In this document: piece after piece, positions 26,742-35,937 of the stretch
How the letters are laid out: each line of letters starts with the position of its first letter
Position numbering within the stretch: position 1 is the first letter of the stretch
Origin: Demequina sp. NBRC 110051
Lineage (GTDB): Bacteria; Actinomycetota; Actinomycetes; Actinomycetales; Demequinaceae
Length of the DNA stretch: 64,000 nt
Assembly: GCF_002090055.1 (NCBI RefSeq)
Contig: NZ_BBRH01000009.1
Span: forward strand, 156,601-220,600
Direction: 5' to 3'
The notes under the pieces: model-generated
Databases searched by the model: none
Told to the model about the DNA's origin: nothing
The model's input: the letters and a program-made list of their open reading frames with translations, nothing else
Position numbers and translations under genes: made by a program

Positions 26742-27649
26742 GACGCGTCCTCCTCGGTAGCGGCCGATGCCGTGGCTGGGTGGGCGGCGTCCGCTCCGGC
26801 CGCGTGGCCTGCGTCCCCTGCGCCGCGTACGAAGTCGCCGCGATCGCCCGTGAGGCTCGGGAAGGACCCCAACAGCCGCTTGGTGTAGGCGTGCTGAGGA
26901 TCGGAGTAGATCCTGTGCGCGGTGTCGATCTCGACGAGCCGCCCGTCCTTCATGACGGCGATGCGGTCGGAGATCTCCAGCAGCAGCGGGAGGTCGTGGG
27001 TGATGAAGATGACGGAGAAGCCCAGCTCGTGACGCAGCTCGCTGATCTGTTCGAGGATCTCGCGCTGGACCAGCACGTCGAGCGCGGTGGTGGGCTCGTC
27101 CATGATCATCAGTTGGGGCCTGAGCGCCATGGCCATCGCGATCATGACGCGCTGGCGCATGCCGCCCGACAGCTCGTGGGGGTAGGAGCGCAGGCGATCG
27201 CGGCCCACGCCCACCACATCGAGCAGGCGGGCGCACTCCTCGCGCCGCTCGGCCTTGGTCATGCGGGGCCGATGTGTAGTGAAGACGTCGTCGAGCTGGC
27301 GGCCGATCGCGAGGACGGGATTCAGCGCGTTCATGGCGCCCTGGAACACCATGGAGACCTTGTCCCAGCGGAACGCGCGCATCTGCTCCTCGTCGAGCGC
27401 GTTGATCTCGATATCGTCGCCGCCGGCGTCGTGAAAGACCGCCGTACCTGACGTGATGACGGCCGGAGGCTTGAGCAGGCGCTGAATGCCGTACGCGAGG
27501 GTGGTCTTGCCACAGCCGGACTCGCCGGCGAGGCCAAGAATCTCGCCGCGCGCGAGCGTGAGGGACACGTCACGCACGGCCTCGACGGGCGGATCCACGT
27601 CGTAGACGACGGAGAATCGCTCGATGGTGAGCAGGGGGTCGGGGGTCAC
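26738..27649 (-). CDS. ABC importer ATPase, DppD/OppD family
   Basis: A 303-residue ATPase with Walker [14 protein letters not shown] near residue 42, Q-loop [15 protein letters not shown], signature [15 protein letters not shown], Walker [15 protein letters not shown] and H-loop [15 protein letters not shown]. The C terminus is extended and Ala-rich ([20 protein letters not shown]), and that tail is encoded across an exact copy of the 13-mer (26763-26775), so the repeat is tolerated in a disordered end. It lies downstream of the binding-protein gene, beyond a hairpin. Confidence 0.93.
   Translation of the reverse strand: MTPDPLLTIERFSVVYDVDPPVEAVRDVSLTLARGEILGLAGESGCGKTTLAYGIQRLLKPPAVITSGTAVFHDAGGDDIEINALDEEQMRAFRWDKVSMVFQGAMNALNPVLAIGRQLDDVFTTHRPRMTKAERREECARLLDVVGVGRDRLRSYPHELSGGMRQRVMIAMAMALRPQLMIMDEPTTALDVLVQREILEQISELRHELGFSVIFITHDLPLLLEISDRIAVMKDGRLVEIDTAHRIYSDPQHAYTKRLLGSFPSLTGDRGDFVRGAGDAGHAAGADAAHPATASAATEEDAS
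26763..26775 (+). repeat. 13-mer repeat copy, exact
   Basis: Within the disordered C-terminal codons of the DppD-like ATPase. Confidence 0.8.
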
Positions 27650-27672
27650 GCAGGTCTCCCAGTCGGTTAAGC

Positions 27673-27707
27673 GCGGTGGGGCCGGGCGCCATCCCCGGCC
27701 CCACCGC
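27673..27707 (-). terminator. Hairpin between the binding-protein gene and the ABC ATPases
   Basis: A 14-bp stem (27673-27686 with 27694-27707) and 7-nt loop lies just 3' of the binding-protein stop. Within an operon, this typically lets the binding protein be made in excess over the membrane components. Confidence 0.65.
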
Positions 27708-27718
27708 TGGGGCGTCAG

Positions 27719-29413
27719 CTAGCTCGCGGGCGTGAGGCTCGTGAGGATCTTGACGGTGGTGGGCTGGGTGGGGTCGGCGTTGACGTACGGGTCCTCGTCC
27801 GACGGCCATCCCACGTAGTTGCGGGTGTTGAACTCGCTGATGAACGGGCGGGTGCCGATGGGCATGGCGGGCACGTCCTCGACGAAGATCCGCTGGACCT
27901 CCTCGAGCGCGGTGGCGCGAGAGGCGTCGTCGGTGGCCGTCGCGTAGGCGTTGAGCGCCTCCGTGGCCGCGGGGTTGTCGTAGCGGCCGAAGTTGTAGTT
28001 CGCGGCCTCCCCGATCGGCAGCAGCCAGCGTCCATCCATGATGTTGCTGTAGATGTCGTACGGCGTGGCACCCGTGTCGGTCCAGTTAAGGACGGCCTGG
28101 AAGTCGCCGTTGGAGCGGTCGGCCCACCACGTGTCGACGTCCGGTGTCTGGACGGTGGCCTCGACGCCGAGCGCCGCGACCTCGTCCGCGATGAGCGAGA
28201 TGCCCGTGACGTAGTCGTTCCATCCCTGGGGGACCTGGATGGTGAACGTGACGGCCTCGCCGTCGGGACTCACGAGCGCGTCGCCGTCCCACGCGTAGCC
28301 GGCGCCCTCGAGCACGGCCTTGGCGCCCTCGACGTCGACCGTGTAGTTCATGCCCTGGTATTCGTCGTTGATGAAGGCGTCACCGGCGGGGGTGGGCAGT
28401 CCGGTGACGGACGTGAGCTCGGGCACGCCACCCTCGCGGGCGATGGCCTGGTGCTGGGTGCGGTCGAGCACCATGTTGACGGCCTGACGGAACGCGACGT
28501 CGTCGAACGGCGCGGTGGTCGTGTTGACGAACATCGTGTCGATGCCCAGGCCCGCGGGGGCCCAGTAGACGTTGTTCTCGTCCTTGTCGAGGTAGGCGGA
28601 CTGGACGTTGGGGATGAACGCCTGCGCCCAGTCGGCATCGCCGTTCGCGAGCGCCGTCGTGAGGGCTGTGTTGTCGTTGTACGAGACGTAGAACAGCGTC
28701 GGCACGGCGACGTCGCCGCCCCAGTAGTCCTCGCGCTCGTCCAGCTGCACCGACTGCGACGTGAACTGGGTGAGGGTGTAGGGGCCGGTGCCCACGGGCT
28801 CCAGGTTCACCTCCGCGACGGGATCGGCCACGCCCTCCCAGATGTGCTGGGGGACGATGAGCTTGTGGAGCACCTTGTCCTGCTTGACGAACATGGGCGC
28901 CTGGAAGTTCAGCGTGACCGCGTCGCCGTCCACGGCCACCGAGTCGAGGCCGATCGCGGCCCCGTCGAGCTCGGGGTAGTCGATGAACAGCTGGAACGTG
29001 AAGGCGATGTCCTCGACGGTAAACGGCTCACCGTCGTTCCAGGTGACGCCGTCCTTGGCGGTAAGGGTCAGCTGGGTGTAGTCATCCGACCACTCGATGG
29101 TGTCGGCGAGCCACGGCTCCACCTCGGCCGAGGGGTCCACGAGGTTGACGATCGCGAGGGGCTCGTAGATCGCGTTCACGTAGCCCAACTTGAGGGCGGA
29201 CGAGTCGCCGATCCAGGGGTTGTTGGACTCCGTGGTGATCGCGCCGTCCGGCTTGGCGATCGTGAGCGGGGCGCCCGATGCCCCGGTGGCGTCGGTCCCG
29301 CCGGAGCCGCTCGCGCTCGGGTCGGTCTCGGGGCTGTCGTTGCCGCTGCACGCGGTGAGCGTGAGCGCGGTGGCCATGCTGAGCGCCACGATCGAGGACT
29401 TCCTCATCCTCAT
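27719..29413 (-). CDS. Lipoprotein extracellular solute-binding protein, family 5
   Basis: A 564-residue binding protein. The signal peptide ends in the lipobox LTAC (C about 21), followed by a Ser/Gly/Thr-rich linker. The family-5 body contains EPLAIVNLVDPSAEVEPWLADTIEWSDDY, GVTWNDGEPFTVEDIAFTFQLF and EPVGTGPYTLTQF. The C-terminal FNTRNYVGWPSDEDPYVNADPTQPTTVKILTSL ending resembles actinobacterial members linked to glycosidases rather than peptides. AGGAGG five bases before the ATG at 29413 sets the start; the longer upstream reading frame is non-coding. It lies between the GH3 gene and the ABC subunits. Confidence 0.92.
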   Translation of the reverse strand: MRMRKSSIVALSMATALTLTACSGNDSPETDPSASGSGGTDATGASGAPLTIAKPDGAITTESNNPWIGDSSALKLGYVNAIYEPLAIVNLVDPSAEVEPWLADTIEWSDDYTQLTLTAKDGVTWNDGEPFTVEDIAFTFQLFIDYPELDGAAIGLDSVAVDGDAVTLNFQAPMFVKQDKVLHKLIVPQHIWEGVADPVAEVNLEPVGTGPYTLTQFTSQSVQLDEREDYWGGDVAVPTLFYVSYNDNTALTTALANGDADWAQAFIPNVQSAYLDKDENNVYWAPAGLGIDTMFVNTTTAPFDDVAFRQAVNMVLDRTQHQAIAREGGVPELTSVTGLPTPAGDAFINDEYQGMNYTVDVEGAKAVLEGAGYAWDGDALVSPDGEAVTFTIQVPQGWNDYVTGISLIADEVAALGVEATVQTPDVDTWWADRSNGDFQAVLNWTDTGATPYDIYSNIMDGRWLLPIGEAANYNFGRYDNPAATEALNAYATATDDASRATALEEVQRIFVEDVPAMPIGTRPFISEFNTRNYVGWPSDEDPYVNADPTQPTTVKILTSLTPAS

Positions 29414-29510
29414 GTCTTCCTCCTTGAAGAGCGGACCGGCCGGTGCCGGTGCCGTGGTGTGGTGACCCACCGTTGCCGATGAGCCGTGCTGGCTGAACCT
29501 CCTGGGCCGG

Positions 29511-31985
29511 CTAGGGCGCGCTTCCCACGGGGACGTCTGAGACCTCCCGGATATCGCGCACCGACCGTCCCGTGTGCAGGCGATAGACGCCCTCCGGCAG
29601 GACCCAAGCGCCCTGCCGCACATCCCAGATCTCGAGCGAGCGGCGCGGGATCCGCACCGCAACGCTCGCCTCCTCGCCCGGGGCCACGGTGGCCGCCGCG
29701 AAGCCGCCGAGCCACCGCACCGGGCGGTCGTGCTCGTCGTCCAGCGCCTCGAGGTAGACCTGCACCACCTCGCGTCCGGCGCGTGCGCCTCCATTGCGGA
29801 CCGTGACGTCAAGCTCGATGCCGCGCTGCGTCACGCGCGCCTCGCCCGAGCGGTGCTCCCACCGGGTCCACCCCAGGCCATGGCCGAACGGCGCCGCCGG
29901 CCTTGAGCCCGAGCGCTCCCACGCGCGGTAGCCCACGTCGACTCCGTCGTCGTAGTCGACGACGCCCTCGACGGGGATCGCGTGGGGCACGGGAACGTCC
30001 TCATCGCGCGCCGGAAGGGTCCACGGCAGGCGTCCGGCGGGCTCGACGTCGCCGGCGAGCACGTCCGCGAGCGCGTGGCCCGCCTCTTGGCCGGGGAACC
30101 ACGCCCACAGCACCGTGCGCGCCTCGTCAAGCCACGGCAACAGCACGGGGGCGCCGGCGTTGACGACGATGACGGCGTCGGGGACCTCCGCGAGGACCCG
30201 GCTCACGAGCTCGTCCTGACGCCCGGGCAGGGCAAGGGTGGTGCGGTCCCACCCCTCGGACTCGCACTCCTCGTTGGTGCCCACCACCACGACGGCGAGG
30301 TCCGCCGCCTTCGCCGCCGCCACAGCGTCCGCGATCTCCTGCTCGTCGCTGCGGCGCGGGAGGGCGTGGCGCAGCTCGGCGCGCACCAAGCGCCCGTAGC
30401 CCGCGGCGTCGATCACCTGGTGGCGGGTGGTCACGCGCACCGTGCGGGGGTGCGCGATCTCCACGTCGACGGCCACGCCGTGGGGCGTGTTCACCGACGA
30501 GTCGAGCACACAGTCCACACCCACGCGGCGCTCGCCCACGGAGGCGAGGACCCCGTCGATCTCGGTGCGGTGGATGCCCACCGTGCCGACGGACAGGCGG
30601 TGGATGCCCTCCTCGGTCAGGGTCACGTCGCAGTCGATGACCACCTCGACGGCGCGCTCGGGGATGTCGCGCACCCAGCCGTCGTGCGCCGTGAGGACGT
30701 CCTCGCGCACCGTCGCGCCCGCGCTATCGAGCCAGGTGACGGTGAGGCCCCCGGGGACGCGCGCAGCGAGCTTGAGCCGGGGCGCGAACACGCGCGGATC
30801 CCCGCCGCGCTCCACGACGATCGCGGCCTGGGGCCAGCGTGCGGCGAGTCCCTCGACCGGCGTCACCACATGCTCGGGGTGCACCGTCGACGAGCCTCCG
30901 CCCAAGACGTGGGGGCGCTCGGCGTTCGCTCCGAGCAGGGCGATCGAGGCCGGGGCGGTGCGATCCCATGGCGCGCCCGTGTCGGGCGCGCGCAGCACCA
31001 CGGTGCCGCGCGCGGCGGCGCGGCGTGCGAGTGCGTTGAGGTCGCGCGCCTCCACGGCACGGGGAGAGCCCTCGAACGCCCCCACGCGGTGAGCGAGGAG
31101 AAGGACGCGCGCGACCTTGTCGTCGAGCTCGGACTCGGCCACCCGGCCATCACGCACCGCCGCAAGCAGCCCCTCGGCCCATGGCCCGCCGGGGCCGGGC
31201 ATCACGAGGTCGAGCCCTCCCGTGGCCGCCGCCGCGGCGTTGCGGGTGGCCTCCCAGTCGGACACGAGCACCCCGTCGAACCCCAGCTCGCCCTTCAGGA
31301 CGTCGACGTTCAGGTGGCGGTGCTCGGTCATGGGCGAGCGCTCGACGCCGTCGTCCACGCCGTTGTACGCGGCCATGAGCGACCACACGCCCGCCTCGAC
31401 GGCCGCGGCGAAGGGGGCCAGGTAGACCTCGCGCAGGGCTCGTTCGCCCACCCGCGACACCATCGAGGTCCGTTCCGTCTCGGAGTCGTTGGCCACGTAG
31501 TGCTTCATGCACGCCGCGACGCCGCCGTCCTGGACGCCTTCCACGAGGGCGACACCGATCTGCGCGGTGAGCGCCGGGTCCTCGGAGAAGCACTCGAAGT
31601 GCCGGCCTCCCACCGGGGTGCGTTGGATGTTGACCTGGGGGGCGAGCACCACATCCACTCCGTGGGCGCGTGCCTCTTGCGCGAACGCCGCCCCTACCTC
31701 GCGCGCGAGGTCCAGGTCCCAGGTGGCGGCGATGCCCGAGGGCGTGGGCAGGAGGACCGACGTCTCGCCCTCGACCTCGCCCAGGCCGCGCACGCCGACG
31801 GGGCCATCGGAGAAGGACACCGAGCGCATGCCCAGTTCGGGGAGCGCGATGAGCCGCCACATGGTCGCTCCCGTCACGAGCTCGACCTTGCGCGCCAGGG
31901 GAAGGCGGCCCACGAGGGTGCGGCAGCCGTCGAGCGTCATGCTCGTCGGCGCGGACGTCGTCGTCACGGATGGGCTCCTCGTCAT
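29511..31985 (-). CDS. Glycoside hydrolase family 3 beta-glycosidase
   Basis: An 824-residue GH3 enzyme without a signal peptide, so probably cytosolic. The TIM-barrel includes SFSDGPVGVRG, MKHYVANDSETER (161-172) and the nucleophile D243 in VSDWEAT. The alpha/beta sandwich contains VVVGTNEECESEGWDRTTLALP and a central PA14-like insertion is plausible (about 440-520). The C terminus is a fibronectin-III-like domain ending in the RRSLEIWD motif. Activity is most likely beta-glucosidase or beta-xylosidase on imported oligosaccharides. It is the first gene of the minus-strand module, 97 bases before the binding-protein start, and is divergent from tetR. An ATG at 31940 is an alternative start. 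Confidence 0.9.
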   Translation of the reverse strand: MTRSPSVTTTSAPTSMTLDGCRTLVGRLPLARKVELVTGATMWRLIALPELGMRSVSFSDGPVGVRGLGEVEGETSVLLPTPSGIAATWDLDLAREVGAAFAQEARAHGVDVVLAPQVNIQRTPVGGRHFECFSEDPALTAQIGVALVEGVQDGGVAACMKHYVANDSETERTSMVSRVGERALREVYLAPFAAAVEAGVWSLMAAYNGVDDGVERSPMTEHRHLNVDVLKGELGFDGVLVSDWEATRNAAAAATGGLDLVMPGPGGPWAEGLLAAVRDGRVAESELDDKVARVLLLAHRVGAFEGSPRAVEARDLNALARRAAARGTVVLRAPDTGAPWDRTAPASIALLGANAERPHVLGGGSSTVHPEHVVTPVEGLAARWPQAAIVVERGGDPRVFAPRLKLAARVPGGLTVTWLDSAGATVREDVLTAHDGWVRDIPERAVEVVIDCDVTLTEEGIHRLSVGTVGIHRTEIDGVLASVGERRVGVDCVLDSSVNTPHGVAVDVEIAHPRTVRVTTRHQVIDAAGYGRLVRAELRHALPRRSDEQEIADAVAAAKAADLAVVVVGTNEECESEGWDRTTLALPGRQDELVSRVLAEVPDAVIVVNAGAPVLLPWLDEARTVLWAWFPGQEAGHALADVLAGDVEPAGRLPWTLPARDEDVPVPHAIPVEGVVDYDDGVDVGYRAWERSGSRPAAPFGHGLGWTRWEHRSGEARVTQRGIELDVTVRNGGARAGREVVQVYLEALDDEHDRPVRWLGGFAAATVAPGEEASVAVRIPRRSLEIWDVRQGAWVLPEGVYRLHTGRSVRDIREVSDVPVGSAP

Positions 31986-32019
31986 CGGGGATGGGACCTC
32001 GCGGCCCCGCTGAGCAGTA

Positions 32020-32041
32020 ACTTACAATGCTGTCAGTAAGT
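32020..32041. promoter_or_regulatory. Palindromic operator candidate for the TetR regulator
   Basis: ACTTAC-N10-GTAAGT, a perfect 6-bp inverted repeat, in an AT-richer patch between divergent GH3 and tetR. Its length and position suit a TetR dimer controlling both directions. Confidence 0.55.
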
Positions 32042-32182
32042 AGCAACGCCGAAACGAGGATCGATACCGTTTCGTGACCTGAACGTGGCGCGTGCCTGTG
32101 GCATGCGTCACGCCACCTAGACTCGGCTTTTGTGCCCGGCCGCATCCGCGCCCGGCCAAGGACCACCGCGACGAGGACGACG

Positions 32183-32824
32183 ATGGCGACGACCAGACGA
32201 CAGCTCCCCCCGCGACCGGAGACGGCCGCTCGACGACGGGAGATCCTCGCCGCTGCACTCGAAACCTTTGGCGCCAAGGGCTATAACAACGGCCCGCTGG
32301 CCGAGATCGCCGAGCAGGTGGGCATGACCCACGCCGGGATCCTCCACCACTTCGGCTCGAAGGACCGGCTGCTGGTCGAGGTGCTGCGCTACCGCGACGA
32401 GTCCGACGTCGAGGGGATCGAGGGCCAGCACATCCCCGACGGCATCGAACTGTTCCGCCATCTCATTCGTACGGCGTTCGCCAATGAGCAGCGTCCCGGC
32501 ATCGTCCAGGCCTACGCGGTGCTGTCGGCCGAGTCGGTCACCAACGCCAACCCCGGCCGCGAATACTTTGAGGACCGCTACCGGGTGCTGCGCGGGGAGG
32601 TCGTCGCGGCGTTCCGTGCCATGTGCGCCGAACGAGGACTCGAGGAGCCCGCACAGGTCGACAGGGCCGCGGCCTCCATCCTCGCCGTCATGGACGGCCT
32701 GCAGGTGCAGTGGCTCCTCGACCCCACCCAGGTCGAGCTTGCCGAGACGAGCGCCTTCGCGATCGAGGCGATCGCGCTGCAGGCGCTGGACCCGCGCCCC
32801 TCCCCCTTCGATCAGGGGTCCTGA
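32183..32824 (+). CDS. TetR/AcrR family transcriptional regulator
   Basis: A 213-residue repressor. The N-terminal HTH is REILAAALETFGAKGYNNGPLAEIAEQVGMTHAGILHHFGSKDRLLVEVL (about 18-67). The C-terminal ligand-binding domain is helical with FRAMCAERGLEEPAQVDRAAASILAVMDGLQVQWLL. Divergent transcription from the GH3 gene, with an inverted-repeat operator between them, makes it the probable local regulator of the sugar module; the inducer is unknown. GAGGA upstream favours the ATG at 32183. A GTG at 32132 in frame would add 17 basic residues. Confidence 0.88.
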   Translation: MATTRRQLPPRPETAARRREILAAALETFGAKGYNNGPLAEIAEQVGMTHAGILHHFGSKDRLLVEVLRYRDESDVEGIEGQHIPDGIELFRHLIRTAFANEQRPGIVQAYAVLSAESVTNANPGREYFEDRYRVLRGEVVAAFRAMCAERGLEEPAQVDRAAASILAVMDGLQVQWLLDPTQVELAETSAFAIEAIALQALDPRPSPFDQGS

Positions 32825-32837
32825 CCACCCAGCCCGG

Positions 32838-32850
32838 CCACGGCATCGGC
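32838..32850 (-). repeat. 13-mer repeat copy, exact, intergenic
   Basis: Begins 14 nt after the tetR stop. Confidence 0.85.
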
Positions 32851-32880
32851 CGCTTCTGGCCTCACCTCGCGGCGTACGCG

Positions 32881-32886
32881 TAGAAT
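32881..32886 (+). promoter_or_regulatory. -10 box candidate for the DEAD-box helicase gene
   Basis: TAGAAT, about 140 nt before the helicase ATG, implies a long 5' leader, as is common for cold-responsive RNA helicase genes. No clear -35 is seen. Confidence 0.4.
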
Positions 32887-33026
32887 GAGCCTCGACCCGG
32901 GGCTGACCGGTCGTCATGTGTTGCGCGGCGCCGCTGAAGAGAGCGCTGGCCGCGCGAGAGGATGATTCGCGATCGGCTGCCCGCCGATTCAGCGCGAACC
33001 CACGTGCACACACTCAAAGAGGACAC

Positions 33027-34649
33027 ATGACAGACACGCATGCCAGCGTGCAGACGCCCGACCAGACTTTCGCCGATTTCGACGTCAACCCCGCGATCGT
33101 CGAGGCGCTCGCGAACCACGGCATCGTCGCGCCGTTCCCCATCCAGGCGATGACGCTCCCGGTGGCCCTTGCCGGCCACGACATCATCGGCCAGGCCAAG
33201 ACCGGTACCGGCAAGACGCTCGGCTTCGGCGTGCCGCTGCTGCACCGCACTGTCTCGCCAGGCGAGGAGGGCTTCGAGTCCCTCGCGGAGCCCGGCAAGC
33301 CGCAGGCGCTCGTCGTCGCCCCGACCCGCGAGCTCGCGGTGCAGGTTGCCGGCGACCTTGAGACCGCGTCCAAGAAGCGCTCCACCCGCATTGTGCAGAT
33401 CTACGGTGGTCGCGCCTACGAGCCCCAGATCGAGGCGCTCGTCAAGGGCGCCGAGGTCGTGGTCGGCACCCCCGGCCGCATGATCGACCTGCTGAACCAG
33501 GGCCACCTCGACCTGCGCTTCATCAAGACCGTGGTGCTCGACGAGGCCGACGAGATGCTGGACCTGGGCTTCCTTCCCGACGTCGAACGTCTGCTGGCCG
33601 CGACCCCCGCGTCTCGTCACACCATGCTCTTCTCCGCGACCATGCCCGGCGCGGTCGTCTCGCTCGCCCGTCGCTACATGACGCAGCCCACCCACATCCG
33701 CGCCGCCGATCCCGACGACGACGGCGCCACCGTGAAGGCCATCAAGCAGGTGGTCTACCGTGCCCACGCGCTCGACAAAATCGAGGTCCTGGCCCGCATC
33801 CTGCAGGCCGACGGCCGCGGCCGCACTGTGGTGTTCGCGCGCACCAAGCGCACCGCCGCGAAGGTCTCGGACGAGCTGCGCGACCGCGGCTTCGCGGCCG
33901 GCGCCATCCACGGCGACCTGGGCCAGGGCGCACGCGAGCAGGCCCTGCGCGCGTTCCGTCACTCGAAGATCGACGTGCTGGTCGCGACGGATGTCGCGGC
34001 TCGCGGCATCGACGTCGAGGACGTCACGCACGTCATCAACTACCAATGCCCCGAGGACGAGAAGACCTACCTGCACCGCATTGGCCGTACGGGCCGCGCG
34101 GGCAAGACCGGCACCGCCGTCACGTTCGTGGACTGGGACGACGTCCCCCGGTGGGGCCTCATCGACAAGGCGCTCGACCTGGGCTTCCCCGAGCCCGTCG
34201 AGACGTACTCCTCGTCGGAGCACCTCTTCACGGATCTCGAGATTCCCGCGGGTACCAAGGGCCGCCTGCCGCGTGACAAGCGCACGCTCGAGGGCCTCGA
34301 GGGCGAGAAGCTCGAGGACCTCGGCGAGACCGGCAAGCACACCGGCGGCCAGGGCGGTCGCGGTGGGCGTGACGGCGGAAGCGGCGGCCGTGATGGTCGT
34401 GGCGGCGGCCGTGATGGGCAGCGCTCGGGCGGCAACCGCAACCGTCGCGGCTCGGGCAAGGGCGGCTCCGGCTCGTCCGGCGAGGGCCAGTCGCAGGGCG
34501 CCCAGGGCGAGCGCCAGCCGCGCGCAGAGGGCGGCGCCCCCGACGGCGAGGCCAAGCCCCGCCGCAGCCGCAACCGCCGTCGTCGCCGCTCCGGTGGCTC
34601 CGGCCAGGGCGGCAACGGCGCCCCGGCGGCCCCCGCACAGGAGGCCTAA
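33027..34649 (+). CDS. DEAD-box RNA helicase, RhlE-like, with Gly/Arg-rich tail
   Basis: A 540-residue RNA helicase. The Q motif is FPIQ (37-40), Walker A AKTGTGKT (57-64), PTREL near 99-103, DEAD at 172-175 and SAT at 203-205. The second domain has VVFARTKRTA, ATDVAARGIDVEDVTHVINY and HRIGRTGRAGKTG. Residues about 430-540 form a low-complexity RGG/GGSGG-type tail (GGRGGRDGGSGGRDGRGGG) that binds RNA and may promote condensates. The gene corresponds in position to the RhlE-type helicase of mycobacteria. Start ATG with AGAGGA upstream. A strong terminator follows. Confidence 0.93.
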   Translation: MTDTHASVQTPDQTFADFDVNPAIVEALANHGIVAPFPIQAMTLPVALAGHDIIGQAKTGTGKTLGFGVPLLHRTVSPGEEGFESLAEPGKPQALVVAPTRELAVQVAGDLETASKKRSTRIVQIYGGRAYEPQIEALVKGAEVVVGTPGRMIDLLNQGHLDLRFIKTVVLDEADEMLDLGFLPDVERLLAATPASRHTMLFSATMPGAVVSLARRYMTQPTHIRAADPDDDGATVKAIKQVVYRAHALDKIEVLARILQADGRGRTVVFARTKRTAAKVSDELRDRGFAAGAIHGDLGQGAREQALRAFRHSKIDVLVATDVAARGIDVEDVTHVINYQCPEDEKTYLHRIGRTGRAGKTGTAVTFVDWDDVPRWGLIDKALDLGFPEPVETYSSSEHLFTDLEIPAGTKGRLPRDKRTLEGLEGEKLEDLGETGKHTGGQGGRGGRDGGSGGRDGRGGGRDGQRSGGNRNRRGSGKGGSGSSGEGQSQGAQGERQPRAEGGAPDGEAKPRRSRNRRRRRSGGSGQGGNGAPAAPAQEA

Positions 34650-34664
34650 GCCTGCTTCACGTCC

Positions 34665-34702
34665 CGAGGGGCGGCATCGTCGAGCGACGGTGCCGCCCCT
34701 CG
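34665..34702 (+). terminator. Terminator after the DEAD-box helicase gene
   Basis: A 12-bp outer stem (34665-34676 with 34691-34702) whose loop holds a further 4-bp stem, starting 15 nt after the stop codon, between convergent genes. Confidence 0.8.
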
Positions 34703-34727
34703 GCGCGTTCCCGGATGGGAGAGGGCG

Positions 34728-35813
34728 TCAGTTCTCCAGGGCGGCACGGCGATCGGTCTCGACGTGAACTCTGCGCCGCGCAGCGGCATTGATCGCACCG
34801 GCAAAAAGAACCGGAAAGTGCACAGGATAGAGCCGCAGAGCCTCCGAAGAACCGATGCTCATCGTCGTCGCGATCATCGCGCCGCGCTCCATCGGCACAC
34901 CTTCGATCCTCACGATGTCACGGTCACGGTCCGACCGCTTTTCCTGCGCCTTGAGTCTGTCCGTGACATACGAAACGTCACGAGGCCCAAAATGGGCGAC
35001 AAGATGTCCAGCAAGAGCCCACACTGCACCGCCCGCGTGAGTATTCGGCCCGCCGACCTGGTAGCACACTGAGCCGGCCAGGTCTCGAATCCAGCCCTCG
35101 GCGGCAGGGCGCGACATCGCCACCACGCGCTGCGTGTCGCGGTGGCCACGCTCAGTTTCGTGCTCGAAGATCGAGAACAACGCGTCGCCCATCAGGTTGT
35201 CGCGCGTGGTCTGGCTCATCGCGCTTACTTCGGTGCCGGTGATCTGCCCGCTGGCGTTCAGGCTGCCCACCGATGTGGCGTATGTCGAGTCGCTCCAGTC
35301 GCGGCCGTAGGTGGTGTTCGCGTGTGTCATCGAGCTGTGGGTACCGGACAGGCTCATGTGGTGATTCACCGTCGTCACCATCTGCCCGGCGGTGTCCCGA
35401 TCGAAATGGCGTTCGACCTCGACCAGGGTCGCTCCGGACACGTGAGCGAGAGAGCCATCGTCGGCGTAAGCGACCTGGGGATCCACGCCGAGCAACTCGC
35501 TGATGGCGCCCGTCAGAGCCGCCGCGGCAGCGCGGTCCCTGACGTCGAAGGCCCGCGCAGACAATGCCGCGACCAAGCCGATGGTGAACAGGATCCCACC
35601 CACGAGCAGGGGAAGCCCGAAGAGGAGCTGGGAGCCGATGAAGGCCCCCGTGAAGTTCTGCCCAGACGTCTCCCCCGACGCCATCCAGGCAACGCCCGCC
35701 GACAGCACGAACCATATCGCCAGGATGATGATGCCCGACCACAGCATCCCCGGCTTCCGCTTCGCCCTGGCGACGGGCGACATTCCTCGAAACGGGCTTG
35801 CTGACGTCGACAT
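34728..35813 (-). CDS. Hypothetical membrane protein
   Basis: A 361-residue protein I do not recognise. Two hydrophobic segments near the N terminus (about 23-45 and 58-84) look like a hairpin anchor. The remainder is soluble: an acidic stretch (DPQVAYADDGSLAHVSGATLVEVERHFDRD), a His/Ser-rich segment (VNHHMSLSGTHSSMTHANTTYGRDW) and a mixed C-terminal domain. Codon use is visibly less GC-biased than its neighbours (more AGA/AGC, AAA and A/T third positions), suggesting acquisition or weak selection. It stands alone between convergent rhlE-like and the PHP gene and has no operon partner. Confidence 0.6.
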   Translation of the reverse strand: MSTSASPFRGMSPVARAKRKPGMLWSGIIILAIWFVLSAGVAWMASGETSGQNFTGAFIGSQLLFGLPLLVGGILFTIGLVAALSARAFDVRDRAAAAALTGAISELLGVDPQVAYADDGSLAHVSGATLVEVERHFDRDTAGQMVTTVNHHMSLSGTHSSMTHANTTYGRDWSDSTYATSVGSLNASGQITGTEVSAMSQTTRDNLMGDALFSIFEHETERGHRDTQRVVAMSRPAAEGWIRDLAGSVCYQVGGPNTHAGGAVWALAGHLVAHFGPRDVSYVTDRLKAQEKRSDRDRDIVRIEGVPMERGAMIATTMSIGSSEALRLYPVHFPVLFAGAINAAARRRVHVETDRRAALEN

Positions 35814-35920
35814 GTGAAGACCCCCCGGTCGCGGGACACCCCCCGGCGCCCGTGTCTGCCACTTGGCATTGTGTCAGAGGCACGCGACCCTTGCAGAGCG
35901 AGGGCGATCACCGCGTCGTT

Positions 35921-35933
35921 CCCGATGCCGTGG
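35921..35933 (+). repeat. 13-mer repeat copy, one mismatch, intergenic
   Basis: First base C; 4 nt beyond the stop of the minus-strand PHP gene. Confidence 0.7.
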
Positions 35934-35937
35934 CCGG

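Noticed and set aside
23943..29413. Dipeptide importer function for the ABC genes
   Set aside because: Family names are by similarity only; linkage to GH3 and the binding-protein C terminus favour oligosaccharides.
33116..33128. A further one-mismatch 13-mer in the DEAD-box helicase gene
   Set aside because: The mismatch is in the conserved GATGCCG-adjacent core and the codons (NHGIVAP) are explained by the protein; chance is likely.
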